Virus record (IMG/VR): IMGVR_UViG_3300032736_000130
Span: 1-24,625 of that record
Length of the DNA: 24,625 bases
Origin: a virus
Direction: 5' to 3' (one strand)
Numbering within the stretch: the stretch's first letter is position 1; every line of letters begins with the position of its first letter. The notes beneath the pieces were generated by a model. The model did no database searches and had not been told where the DNA came from. It worked only from the letters and a program-made list of their open reading frames with translations. Shown piece by piece: positions 1-6,541 of the stretch. Made by a program: the position numbers and the translations under genes.

Positions 1-75
1 ACCAAGACCACCACCAAGACCCCCGCCGAACTCCTCGCCGCCGTGTGCGCGGCCCTCGGAGTGAACAACCAATGA
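1..75 (+). CDS. 3' end of an upstream gene, product unknown (partial)
   Basis: Frame 1 is open from the left edge and stops at TGA 73-75. The 24 visible codons read as a Thr/Lys-rich stretch followed by an Ala/Leu helix. The stop overlaps the ATG of the next gene (ATGA at 72-75), the coupling style used throughout this window, which supports it as a real gene end. Too little is present to assign a function. Confidence 0.55.
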   Translation, partial: TKTTTKTPAELLAAVCAALGVNNQ

Positions 76-329
76 GCGACTTCAGCATCTACATGGAGAA
101 ACAGGAGATCACGCTCCGCTGGAAGGCAGAGGTCGAGAACGCTGCCGCAAGGTGCGAACTCGCCCAGCGCGATGAACGCGCCGCCATGATCATCTCGCAG
201 CATGATCCGGTCGAATCGCTTGGGCTTGACCGGGAGCGGCTGCGGCTCGTGCTGCGCTTCCTCGCGCATGGGGACAAGGCGCGACTGGAGCGCGAACACC
301 ACGAACTGAAGGTGATGGAGGCCAACTAG
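72..329 (+). CDS. small hypothetical phage protein, helical and charged
   Basis: An 85-residue protein. I chose ATG 72 over the in-frame ATG at 45 because 72 overlaps the preceding stop as ATGA and has a GGAG about 9 bases upstream (59-62). The sequence is rich in Glu, Arg and Ala and is predicted by eye to be almost entirely alpha-helical (residues 5-55, then an ERLRLVLRFL helix and a Glu/His-rich tail). No signal peptide, membrane segment or recognised motif is seen. The last 13 codons and stop form the first copy of a 41-bp tandem duplication whose second copy supplies the ribosome binding site of the next gene. Function not recognised. Confidence 0.6.
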   Translation: MSDFSIYMEKQEITLRWKAEVENAAARCELAQRDERAAMIISQHDPVESLGLDRERLRLVLRFLAHGDKARLEREHHELKVMEAN

Positions 330-366
330 AGCGCGAACACCACGGACTGAAGGTGACGGAGGCCAC
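289..366 (+). repeat. 41-bp tandem duplication (two copies, about 92% identical over 38 bases)
   Basis: Copy 1 (289-326) and copy 2 (330-366, offset 41) match with three substitutions over about 38 bases. Copy 1 encodes the C-terminus of the gene at 72-329. Copy 2 is intergenic and carries the GGAGG at about 358-362 that serves the ATG at 370. Confidence 0.85.
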
Positions 367-369
367 CGC

Positions 370-825
370 ATGAAACTGACCTGCTCAATCTGCCGCCAGG
401 ACTACGCGCACGGTGCCGGAGCCATGGCGCATCATTGTCCGAATGTCCAAATGAGTGAACATACCCAACCCAAGACCCCCGCCCAATCCCCGACGCTGCC
501 GGACGAGGTGGAGCAAGCCTTCGAGGACGCGAACGAGGCGTGGGACAGGGCCCGCCTCCGCATCGGTCGTAACGAGAATCCGTCGCTGACGATCCGCGCC
601 CACATCACCGCCCAAGCCGCCGAGATCGAGCGGCTGCGGGGGGAGGTGGCCGAGGCCCCCCGCCGAGGCCAGATCGTGGCGCTGGAGTGGGTGCTGAGGA
701 TGGACGAGAAGGCGCGCGGCGGACTCGGCAACAAGGGGTCATGGCGCAAGATGGCCGCAGCCGAACTCTCCCGCCTGCGCTCGGAACCCGCGCCCCCCGT
801 CTACGGCGAAGACCTCGAGGATTGA
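370..825 (+). CDS. hypothetical protein with N-terminal CxxC...HHC finger-like motif
   Basis: A 151-residue protein starting at ATG 370 behind a strong GGAGG. Residues 1-25 hold C5-x2-C8 and H21/H22/C23, a spacing that could bind one zinc ion; this is only a motif reading. A polar linker follows from residue 28, where an in-frame ATG (451) could be an alternative start without a good ribosome binding site. Residues 45-135 are charged and helical, with AEIERLR-type heptads (around 76-85) that could form a coiled coil. I recognise no family. It precedes the fibre cassette and is separated from it by 63 bases holding a possible promoter. Confidence 0.6.
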   Translation: MKLTCSICRQDYAHGAGAMAHHCPNVQMSEHTQPKTPAQSPTLPDEVEQAFEDANEAWDRARLRIGRNENPSLTIRAHITAQAAEIERLRGEVAEAPRRGQIVALEWVLRMDEKARGGLGNKGSWRKMAAAELSRLRSEPAPPVYGEDLED

Positions 826-876
826 ACAGTCGCACTTGCGACAATAGCGCGCTCGCATCGGGGCGGGATTCCGCGC

Positions 877-882
877 TAGACT
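877..882 (+). promoter_or_regulatory. -10-like TAGACT six bases before the ATG at 889
   Basis: TAGACT (877-882) lies six bases from ATG 889, and no Shine-Dalgarno sequence is obvious in the gap CGGGGC. The same hexamer sits at similar distances before other first-of-unit genes (24256, and 22543 with a longer gap). No convincing -35 was found. The spacing would give a leaderless or near-leaderless transcript. Confidence 0.4.
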
Positions 883-888
883 CGGGGC

Positions 889-1383
889 ATGGCCCTCCAA
901 GTCTACAACCCAAGTCACCCGGACAAGGACGCCGAGGGGTGGGTACTTCTCACCGCCGACGCTGCGATCCCGACTGGTATCGGCCCTCGCATCGTCAAGT
1001 TCCGCGACCCTGCAGTCGCCATTACAGGGGTGACACCGAACGGGGTCGCCGAGTCGGGCGTGATCTCCCTGCCTGGTTCCCCGCACGGAGCCGCGCTGGC
1101 TCACCAAGCCCTCGTGGGCGTCGTCGCCGCTGACGGCACGATCACCGCGCTCACCGGCGAAATGGCCTGGTATCCGTGGTCGGACGAAGAGACGCCGACC
1201 GCCGACGCGCCGGTCCCGGCGACCAGCAGCACGTCCGGCCTTCAGTGGGGGACGATCATCGGCGGTGTCAGCACGTTCGCGTCCTTCGTGGGTGGCATCC
1301 CCCAGTCGTTTTTCTTCTCCATGAGCGGGATCGCGGGTACGGCAACCGAACTCGAGCTCCGGGTCGAGGTTCACCTGTTCTAG
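889..1383 (+). CDS. beta-rich hypothetical virion protein in the fibre cassette
   Basis: A 164-residue protein with no charged helical regions. It alternates Gly/Thr/Ser/Val in short strands, as in small decoration or fibre-base proteins. There is a Pro/Thr/Ser linker (about 105-118) between an N-terminal half (1-104) and a C-terminal strand-rich half (119-164) ending in ELRVEVHLF. There is no signal peptide or transmembrane segment. It is first in the cassette 889-3782 and is followed by a fibre-like protein (gap 17 bases), so a role in a virion appendage is inferred from context only. Translation probably starts at ATG 889 next to the TAGACT element. Confidence 0.6.
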   Translation: MALQVYNPSHPDKDAEGWVLLTADAAIPTGIGPRIVKFRDPAVAITGVTPNGVAESGVISLPGSPHGAALAHQALVGVVAADGTITALTGEMAWYPWSDEETPTADAPVPATSSTSGLQWGTIIGGVSTFASFVGGIPQSFFFSMSGIAGTATELELRVEVHLF

Positions 1384-1400
1384 ACGTTAAGGATTGACCA

Positions 1401-2096
1401 ATGGTTGAAAAACTCATCTCTGACCTCACCGCGCTCGGCGCGACCCCGGCTGCGGGCGACTTCGTTGAGATCGAGACGGTCGCGGGGGCCTCTAAGAAGG
1501 TCACCTACGCCGAACTCGTCACGACCGAGAACCTCGACGCCCTCGACGCGCTTACCGCCGTCGCCGTGGGCGACAAGGTGATCGTGCGCGATGTGAGCGA
1601 CACAACGGACGGCGTGACCGGTACCGATAAGGAGGTGACTGTGAGTAACCTCAAGGGTGCCTACCGAGTCTACAAGACCTCCGATGAGTCGCGCGCCTCT
1701 GACACAACCTTGGCAGCCGATTCCCAGTTGACGGTCGCGTTAGCCACTACGACTACCTATTCTGTTCGGGGGGTGGTTATGACCCAGTTGGCCGACGCCA
1801 CCCCTGACCTCAAGTATGGGTTGATTTACTCCGGCACTACCACCGGCAGTGTTACGACCTTCGTGTCGAAGAACCCCTGCAACAACACGACGCAGACCAC
1901 GAAGATGCAGAATTCGTTCCTCACCTCGGACACGCTGCTTTCGAGTGTGGCTGGCGATGGGCGCCTGTTTTTTGAGGTGACCTTCACTACCTCGTCTACG
2001 GGGAACTTTTATCTCGCTTGGGCGCAGCAAACTTCGGATGTCAACACCACAACCATCCTCAAGGGTTCGTGGATCGAATACTCAGTAGTCCAATAG
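1401..2096 (+). CDS. fibre-like protein: phage anchor domain plus exchanged C-terminal domain
   Basis: A 231-residue protein with AAGGA seven bases before ATG 1401. Residues 4-90 match the pattern of phage fibre N-termini: ISDLTAL, then GDFVEIE, then KKVTYAEL, then VGDKVIVRDVSDTTDG and VSNL. Residues about 92-231 are a Thr/Ser-rich beta domain with no coiled coil, likely the distal receptor-facing or oligomerisation domain. The DNA is noticeably less GC-rich from about 1625 onward (about 57% against 67% in hand-counted 60-base lines), so the C-terminal domain looks like a recently exchanged module. It sits before the portal, so it could be a head or neck fibre rather than a tail fibre. Confidence 0.65.
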   Translation: MVEKLISDLTALGATPAAGDFVEIETVAGASKKVTYAELVTTENLDALDALTAVAVGDKVIVRDVSDTTDGVTGTDKEVTVSNLKGAYRVYKTSDESRASDTTLAADSQLTVALATTTTYSVRGVVMTQLADATPDLKYGLIYSGTTTGSVTTFVSKNPCNNTTQTTKMQNSFLTSDTLLSSVAGDGRLFFEVTFTTSSTGNFYLAWAQQTSDVNTTTILKGSWIEYSVVQ

Positions 2097-2099
2097 AGT

Positions 2100-3782
2100 G
2101 TGGGCTACAAGGTCCGCATCGGCTCTTCCGGGGCAGTCCGCAGCACGAGCAGCGGGGCGGTCGCCTCGGCCACGCGGCCCCAGGAGGCGGTTAAATCGAG
2201 CCTCGTCGGTACGAACATCCTTGCGATAGACTACTTCGGGCCTGTGATTCCATTCGTTGACCTGATGAGGGGCGCGTCGGTTTGGGTGAACACACAGACC
2301 TTCGATGATGCCGAAACAATCACGGCGGACGCGAACGGTTATGTGACGGCCCTCGGCGGGGGTCAGCGGGTCGTCTCCTACATCTGCTCGGCCAACGCCA
2401 ACGATATCGCAGATGGGACGATCTTCGTCTACTACACAGGCGACGGGGCATCTTATGGGAGTGGTAACGACTGGTGGTTCGACGCGCAGGGCGGCTCAAT
2501 CGCGGTCACCTCCCACGATACCGATAACAAGATTCTGGAACTGGATGTCACTTTCGGGCAGGACAGCGGCCAGTACCTCCTCCTCTACATCAACGGCATC
2601 GGCGCGGGCGGCTATCTCTCACAGATCGCCATTGTCCCGTCCGGTGTGCAGACGGAGTACCTGGCGGGTGAGACTTTCCACCCGACTTTCCTAGAGGGTA
2701 AGTACCCGTTCAAGTGCCTCCGCCTGATGAACTGGACGCAGATAAACAACTCAACGCAGAACACCTGGGCGAGTCGGATGCCTGCCACTTATCGTTGCTA
2801 CGGCGGCTCCTCGTGGGCAAACGCGACGGCCAACGCGCCTGCGCAAATGGTTCCCTACGAGGTGCAGATTGAACTGTGTAATAAAGTTCGTGCGGATGGT
2901 TGGTTCCATGTGCCGCACCTTGCGGGTACTGCCTGGTGGTCGGCGCTGGCGACGCTGATTCACACCAACTTGGACACGAACCTGCATTGTTACATCGAGC
3001 GGTCGAATGAGTTGTGGAACAACACCTTCGACCAGGTGGATGATGACCACGACGCAGGGCAGACCGCATATCCCGGCGAGCCGAATATCTACTATCGCGG
3101 GTACTACTACTCGGCCAATCAGGCGCGTCTTATGTTCGACGACTTTGAGGCCGTCTGGACGGGGGCGGACGCTGCGCGCCTTCACCGCGTGTTCGCGTGG
3201 CAGACCAATACATCCACCGTGTCGAACAATATTGTGGAGTGGGAGAGCCTGGAGGACCAGTTAGACCATTGGTCAATCGCCCCCTACGCCGCAGGGCAGT
3301 CAGGCGGATCGGCCAGTAAACTCGGGACGAATCCGCAGGCGCAGACCACGCCCGTCTCGCCGCACACGGTCATTACCCAGAGTATGACCACGGACGATGT
3401 GTTTGTGGCACTCGAACTCGACCTGACCACGAATGTCGTCGGCAACGCGACCACGATTGCGGCCATGGCCGTGAAGGGGATTACCTGTATCTGTTATGAG
3501 GCCGGGCAGCATCTCGTCGGTGTTAGTGGGGTGGAGAACGACACCGTGATTACGGCCCTGTTCACGGCAGTCAATCGGGACGAGCGTATGGAGCAGTGGG
3601 AGTATGACTACCTGACTGCCCTCAAGGACGATGAGGGCTATATCCTCGTCATGCTTTTCATCGACTACTACCGACCGAGCAAGTACGGCAACTGGGGACT
3701 CAAGGAGTACCAGGGCCAGGACGCCGCAGATGCGCCCAAGTGGCGCGGCTGCCGCCGATTCATCCAGGACAACGCCGAGTAA
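2100..3782 (+). CDS. glycosidase-like (clan GH-A type) virion-associated protein with N-terminal octapeptide repeats
   Basis: A 560-residue protein with a GTG start three bases after the previous stop. Residues 5-20 are two octapeptide repeats (VRIGSSGA, VRSTSSGA). From about residue 40 it resembles bacterial secreted proteins with a TIM-barrel glycosidase fold: an IDYFGPVIPFVDL opening, a beta-sandwich-like insert, RLMNWTQIN (about 204-212), PHLAG, and ERSNELWNNTF, where N303-E304 match the clan GH-A acid/base pair. A later YEAGQHLVG has E467 as nucleophile candidate. There is no signal peptide. In a phage structural operon a depolymerase or polysaccharide-binding spike is the natural inference, but activity is unproven and a purely binding role is possible. 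DNA composition is less GC-rich than the head genes. Confidence 0.65.
   Translation: MGYKVRIGSSGAVRSTSSGAVASATRPQEAVKSSLVGTNILAIDYFGPVIPFVDLMRGASVWVNTQTFDDAETITADANGYVTALGGGQRVVSYICSANANDIADGTIFVYYTGDGASYGSGNDWWFDAQGGSIAVTSHDTDNKILELDVTFGQDSGQYLLLYINGIGAGGYLSQIAIVPSGVQTEYLAGETFHPTFLEGKYPFKCLRLMNWTQINNSTQNTWASRMPATYRCYGGSSWANATANAPAQMVPYEVQIELCNKVRADGWFHVPHLAGTAWWSALATLIHTNLDTNLHCYIERSNELWNNTFDQVDDDHDAGQTAYPGEPNIYYRGYYYSANQARLMFDDFEAVWTGADAARLHRVFAWQTNTSTVSNNIVEWESLEDQLDHWSIAPYAAGQSGGSASKLGTNPQAQTTPVSPHTVITQSMTTDDVFVALELDLTTNVVGNATTIAAMAVKGITCICYEAGQHLVGVSGVENDTVITALFTAVNRDERMEQWEYDYLTALKDDEGYILVMLFIDYYRPSKYGNWGLKEYQGQDAADAPKWRGCRRFIQDNAE
2112..2159 (+). repeat. two 24-bp repeats encoding VRIGSSGA and VRSTSSGA
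   Basis: Tandem 24-bp units (2112-2135 and 2136-2159) encode an eight-residue pattern x-R-[IS]-[GT]-S-x-G-x. The same pattern opens the two small ORFs just downstream (3782 and 3889). Confidence 0.7.
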
Positions 3783-3889
3783 TGTCACACAGCCGAATCA
3801 CCTCAGACGGGAGCAAGCGGACCGACTCCGGCGGCTTCTTCCGCGTCACCTCACTCGTGCACCTAGGGATCGACGCACACACACCCTAA
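3782..3889 (+). CDS. tiny ORF with octapeptide repeats (35 residues)
   Basis: ATG 3782 overlaps the stop of the glycosidase-like gene (TAATG) and the ORF stops at TAA 3887-3889, which again overlaps the next ATG. The product begins SRITSDGS, KRTDSGGF, FRVTS: three degenerate copies of the octapeptide repeat shared with its neighbours. The last 12 residues are unrelated. The double stop-start overlap and shared repeat argue that it is translated, but it could also be a decayed duplicate of the next gene. Function unknown. Confidence 0.5.
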   Translation: MSHSRITSDGSKRTDSGGFFRVTSLVHLGIDAHTP

Positions 3890-4053
3890 TGGCACACACT
3901 CGCATCACATCGGATGGCAGCACCCGTATCACGTCGAGCGGTGCCACGCGCATCGTTTCGGGCGGCACTCCGCATACCAGCGGGTCTTGGCGGCGTCGGC
4001 GGGCGGCCGCGGTGTCACTAAGTAGCTGGCGGCGCTGGGCGGTCCGACGGTGA
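3889..4053 (+). CDS. small ORF with three octapeptide repeats and Arg/Trp-rich tail (54 residues)
   Basis: ATG 3889 overlaps the previous stop (TAATG). Residues 4-27 are three regular repeats (TRITSDGS, TRITSSGA, TRIVSGGT). Residues 33-54 are very basic with a repeated S-W-R-R pattern. The repeat is the one seen at the N-terminus of the 560-residue protein. A reading frame open in this frame from 3631 was rejected as the start because it lies inside the upstream gene. The basic tail could touch nucleic acid or lipid, but this is a guess. It is separated from the portal gene by 17 bases containing a -10-like element. Confidence 0.5.
   Translation: MAHTRITSDGSTRITSSGATRIVSGGTPHTSGSWRRRRAAAVSLSSWRRWAVRR
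3898..3969 (+). repeat. three tandem 24-bp units encoding TRITSxGx octapeptides
   Basis: Units at 3898-3921, 3922-3945 and 3946-3969 encode TRITSDGS, TRITSSGA and TRIVSGGT. The regular eight-residue period with Gly at position 7 suggests a short beta-structured or filamentous segment. Confidence 0.75.
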
Positions 4054-4058
4054 TAACC

Positions 4059-4064
4059 TAGGAT
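4059..4064 (+). promoter_or_regulatory. -10-like TAGGAT six bases before the portal start
   Basis: TAGGAT (4059-4064) is followed by six bases and ATG 4071. The AGGA inside it could alternatively act as a Shine-Dalgarno sequence with eight-base spacing, so this site may be a ribosome binding site instead of, or as well as, a promoter. Confidence 0.3.
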
Positions 4065-4070
4065 GCTGCG

Positions 4071-5387
4071 ATGAGCCAATCCCTCCGGGTCCGCAACCAG
4101 TCCACGCAGCTCTACACGCGCGCGCTCTCGGCGGCGTGGCGGAACGGCATCCAGCTGCACGATCCGAGCCTCTGGCTCTTCCGCGACCCCGAGGCCGAAG
4201 AGAAGATGCTTCGCGACGCCGATATCCGGCACGCGGTCGGCTATCGGCGGCACCTGATCGCAGGTAAGGACTGGACGCTCAACCCGCGCGACGACACCAG
4301 CCCCCGCGCGTCCATCGCTTGCCACGTCGGCACCGCGCTCCTCAAGGAGATCGAGGGCTTCACCCAAGCCCGGATGAACCTCGCGCGGGCGTTCTTCTCC
4401 GGCTCCCGGTTCGCACGCATCCACGGCAAGACGCAAACCCTAGACCTCGGTGACGGCAAGAAGCGCACCTGGTGGTTTCCCGTCCGGCTCGAGGACTGCG
4501 ACAAGCGTATGTATCGGATCGTGCCTCACAACGAGGACGGCGATCTCACCGCCCATTGGGAGCGGTGGAACGTCGGCAAGGCGGAGTACGAAGTCGAGAC
4601 CAAATGGGACGCTGCGCACACGATCAAGCACGTCTACCAGGACGATGAAGCCAGCCTCGGTCACGGCTCCGCGCTGCGCGAAGCCCTCGGCTGGTGGTGG
4701 TACGCCAAGGAGCACGTCTTCCAAGAGTCGCTGTCGGCGGTCGAAAAGTACGCGCAAGGCGTTCTCACTGCGAAGGTGGACGGCGCGCGCGATGCCGCGA
4801 CGGGTCTGCCGAATAGCGAAGTCATTTCTGCATGGGTATCCGTGCTGGAAGACCTGCGCGCGCGGCACGTCCTGGTGTTTGACAAGAGCGACGAAGTCGA
4901 GATCCTTCCGGGCGGCGGTGACGGGTGGCAAATGCTTGAGCAGATCCGCGCCGAACTCCGCGCGACGATCTACACGCTCGTCATCGGCGCGAACCTCACC
5001 ACGTCGGCCACCGAAGGGGGAAGTTACGCGCTGGCTGAGATCCAGGAGAACAGCACCGAGGCGCTGATCCAGTTCGACCGCGAGACGCTCCAGGAGACCC
5101 TCACAAAGAGCCTGCTCGGTTGCGTGTGGTATCGGAACTATGCGAACCTCGTCGAGCTAGGCATCGAAAAGGAAATGCCGTTCTTCAGCGTCGCGCAAGA
5201 GAAGCGCCAAGACCCGACCGAGCGCGCGGCGGTCGCAGCTTCGCTCTCCAATATGGGCGTCGATCTCTCGCTCGCCGAGTTGCTGGAGCAGACGGGCTTT
5301 TCGATCCCTGAGGACGGGGAACCGATCATCAAGGGGGGCTCGGCGATGCCCGCCGCGCCCATGCCCGGGCTGCCTTTCAAGAAATAG
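4071..5387 (+). CDS. portal protein, Mu gp29-like (DUF935 family)
   Basis: A 438-residue protein. The portal forms the dodecameric ring at the capsid vertex through which DNA is packaged and to which the neck attaches. Evidence: its size is close to the family norm; the N-terminal helical region has ML-x-D-A-D-I-R-H-A-V followed by KDWTLNP (about 45-73), the family's usual opening; the central domain has FQESLSAVEKYAQG; LTTSATEGGSYALAEI (around 309-324) is the conserved stem/clip motif; and the C-terminus has SLAELLEQTGFSIPEDGEP, the usual 'gl-ip-eegE' ending. It is followed after three bases by the MuF-like gene, the expected order. The terminase large subunit that normally precedes the portal is not in the window; the fibre cassette occupies that place. 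Confidence 0.88.
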   Translation: MSQSLRVRNQSTQLYTRALSAAWRNGIQLHDPSLWLFRDPEAEEKMLRDADIRHAVGYRRHLIAGKDWTLNPRDDTSPRASIACHVGTALLKEIEGFTQARMNLARAFFSGSRFARIHGKTQTLDLGDGKKRTWWFPVRLEDCDKRMYRIVPHNEDGDLTAHWERWNVGKAEYEVETKWDAAHTIKHVYQDDEASLGHGSALREALGWWWYAKEHVFQESLSAVEKYAQGVLTAKVDGARDAATGLPNSEVISAWVSVLEDLRARHVLVFDKSDEVEILPGGGDGWQMLEQIRAELRATIYTLVIGANLTTSATEGGSYALAEIQENSTEALIQFDRETLQETLTKSLLGCVWYRNYANLVELGIEKEMPFFSVAQEKRQDPTERAAVAASLSNMGVDLSLAELLEQTGFSIPEDGEPIIKGGSAMPAAPMPGLPFKK

Positions 5388-5390
5388 GCT

Positions 5391-6329
5391 ATGGCCCAGT
5401 TCGACATCACCGCGATTCTGGAGGACACGAATACGCGCCTTGCCGGTGAGTACGTCGAAGCCTTCCGGGAGTACCTAGTCGCCGTCGTGCTCAAGAACGC
5501 GCCGCAGACGCGCGCCGCGCGCCTGCGCCTCGAGGAAGTCGTGCGTGAGTCGATGGGCCGCGCCGAAGTGCTGGGCGCACTCTCGACGCTGCGTAAGGCT
5601 GCCGGTGTCCTGGCGTCCGACGCGGCATTTACCGCCGACAGAAGCCGTCTGATCTCCTTCGCCGACACCGCAGCGACGAAGATCCTGTCTCGAGTGACTT
5701 TTATCGAGGCGCTGGAAGACTTGCAGGACCGCGTCCCGGTCACGCTCCGAAACTCCGTCGAGCGGGTGTCCAGCCGGATCGCCGAACTCTATTCTGAGGA
5801 TCGCGGGATCATCGCCTTTGCGAAGTCTGCCGAGGCTGCCGTGACCCAGCGCGCGCACGAGCTCATCACGTCCGCCGTGCGCCGGGGCATCCCCGAGCAG
5901 CAGATTGGGAAGTCGATCGCGTTCAGCGTCAACAAGATCCGCGAAGAAACCGAAGCCTGGACCGAGGGCTACGCGCGGATGGCCTTCCGCACCAACCTCA
6001 ACGACGCGGTGACGAAGGGCAGGATGCGCATGGCGCAAGATCCCGACGTCAAGATCGCCACCCCAGCCTTGCGCTTCACCGCCGTCGGGGACAGCGACAC
6101 CCGCTCCAATCACCAGGCGGCGGACGGTGTCATTCTGTCCGTGGACAATCCGGCGTGGGTGTATCTGCGCTCGCCGCTCGGCTACGGCTGCCGGTGCGAA
6201 CTGGACCTCATGTCTCGCCCCGAACTGCGCCGGATGGGGCGTCTCGACTCTGCCGGCAAGGTCATCGAGTCCAAGATTCCTTTCAACGCCAAGCCGGACG
6301 ACGGCTTCCGGCCAGGGGGCGGCCCATGA
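5391..6329 (+). CDS. minor head protein, Mu gpF / SPP1 gp7-like head morphogenesis protein
   Basis: A 312-residue protein directly behind the portal. The N-terminal half is helical (residues 1-190). The C-terminal half carries the MuF signature: an F-R-T-N-L-N-D-A helix (about 200-207), DSDTRSNHQAADG (about 232-244), PAWVYLRSPLGYGCRCEL with the paired cysteines, and a short tail with PFNAKPDDGFR. MuF proteins bind portal and packaged DNA and are injected or retained in the head of many phages. No toxin domain is fused to the C-terminus. Its stop overlaps the next ATG (ATGA at 6326-6329). Confidence 0.88.
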   Translation: MAQFDITAILEDTNTRLAGEYVEAFREYLVAVVLKNAPQTRAARLRLEEVVRESMGRAEVLGALSTLRKAAGVLASDAAFTADRSRLISFADTAATKILSRVTFIEALEDLQDRVPVTLRNSVERVSSRIAELYSEDRGIIAFAKSAEAAVTQRAHELITSAVRRGIPEQQIGKSIAFSVNKIREETEAWTEGYARMAFRTNLNDAVTKGRMRMAQDPDVKIATPALRFTAVGDSDTRSNHQAADGVILSVDNPAWVYLRSPLGYGCRCELDLMSRPELRRMGRLDSAGKVIESKIPFNAKPDDGFRPGGGP

Positions 6330-6541
6330 CGCGGCGGCGCTGGGAAGAAGTGCGCCAAGACTTCCGGGCGGTAGTCTTTCGGGACGGTGCCGATGTGGTC
6401 GCGCGCCGAATCCCCGCACACCGAGCTACGGTTTTCCGTCTCGTCAAAGGGGGGAGCCGTAAACCCATCGGGGTGCTCTTCGCTGCCATCGAGAGGGTAG
6501 TCGCAGAAGCGACGAAACCGGAGGGTAAGGTACCGGGGTAA
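6326..6541 (+). CDS. small helix-turn-helix DNA-binding protein embedded in the head operon
   Basis: A 71-residue protein with ATG 6326 overlapping the MuF stop, and its own TAA overlapping the next ATG (TAATG at 6539-6543). Residues 22-60 read like a Cro/XRE-type helix-turn-helix: DVVARRI, PAHRATVFRLVKG as the turn plus recognition helix, then IGVLFAAIERVVAEA. The N-terminus is basic (MTRRRW). It is clearly in the operon by coupling, but a DNA-binding protein between minor head and protease genes is unusual. It could be a late regulator or a packaging accessory. The assignment rests on pattern only. Confidence 0.6.
   Translation: MTRRRWEEVRQDFRAVVFRDGADVVARRIPAHRATVFRLVKGGSRKPIGVLFAAIERVVAEATKPEGKVPG

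Noticed and set aside
1-888. Terminase or packaging genes before the portal
   Set aside because: Only small proteins without Walker motifs or nuclease motifs are present in this part.
739-1374. Long minus-strand ORF of 211 codons, and similar long minus-strand ORFs over the head and tail genes (for example 7393-8466, 16213-17499)
   Set aside because: They lie wholly opposite genes with better coding signals, family matches, ribosome binding sites and coupling. Long antisense frames are expected in high-GC DNA.
3631-3888. Upstream extension of the small repeat ORF ending at 4053
   Set aside because: This part is opposite in frame to, and inside, the glycosidase-like gene and encodes a Ser/Thr/Arg mixture. 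The TAATG start at 3889 and the repeats favour the short form.
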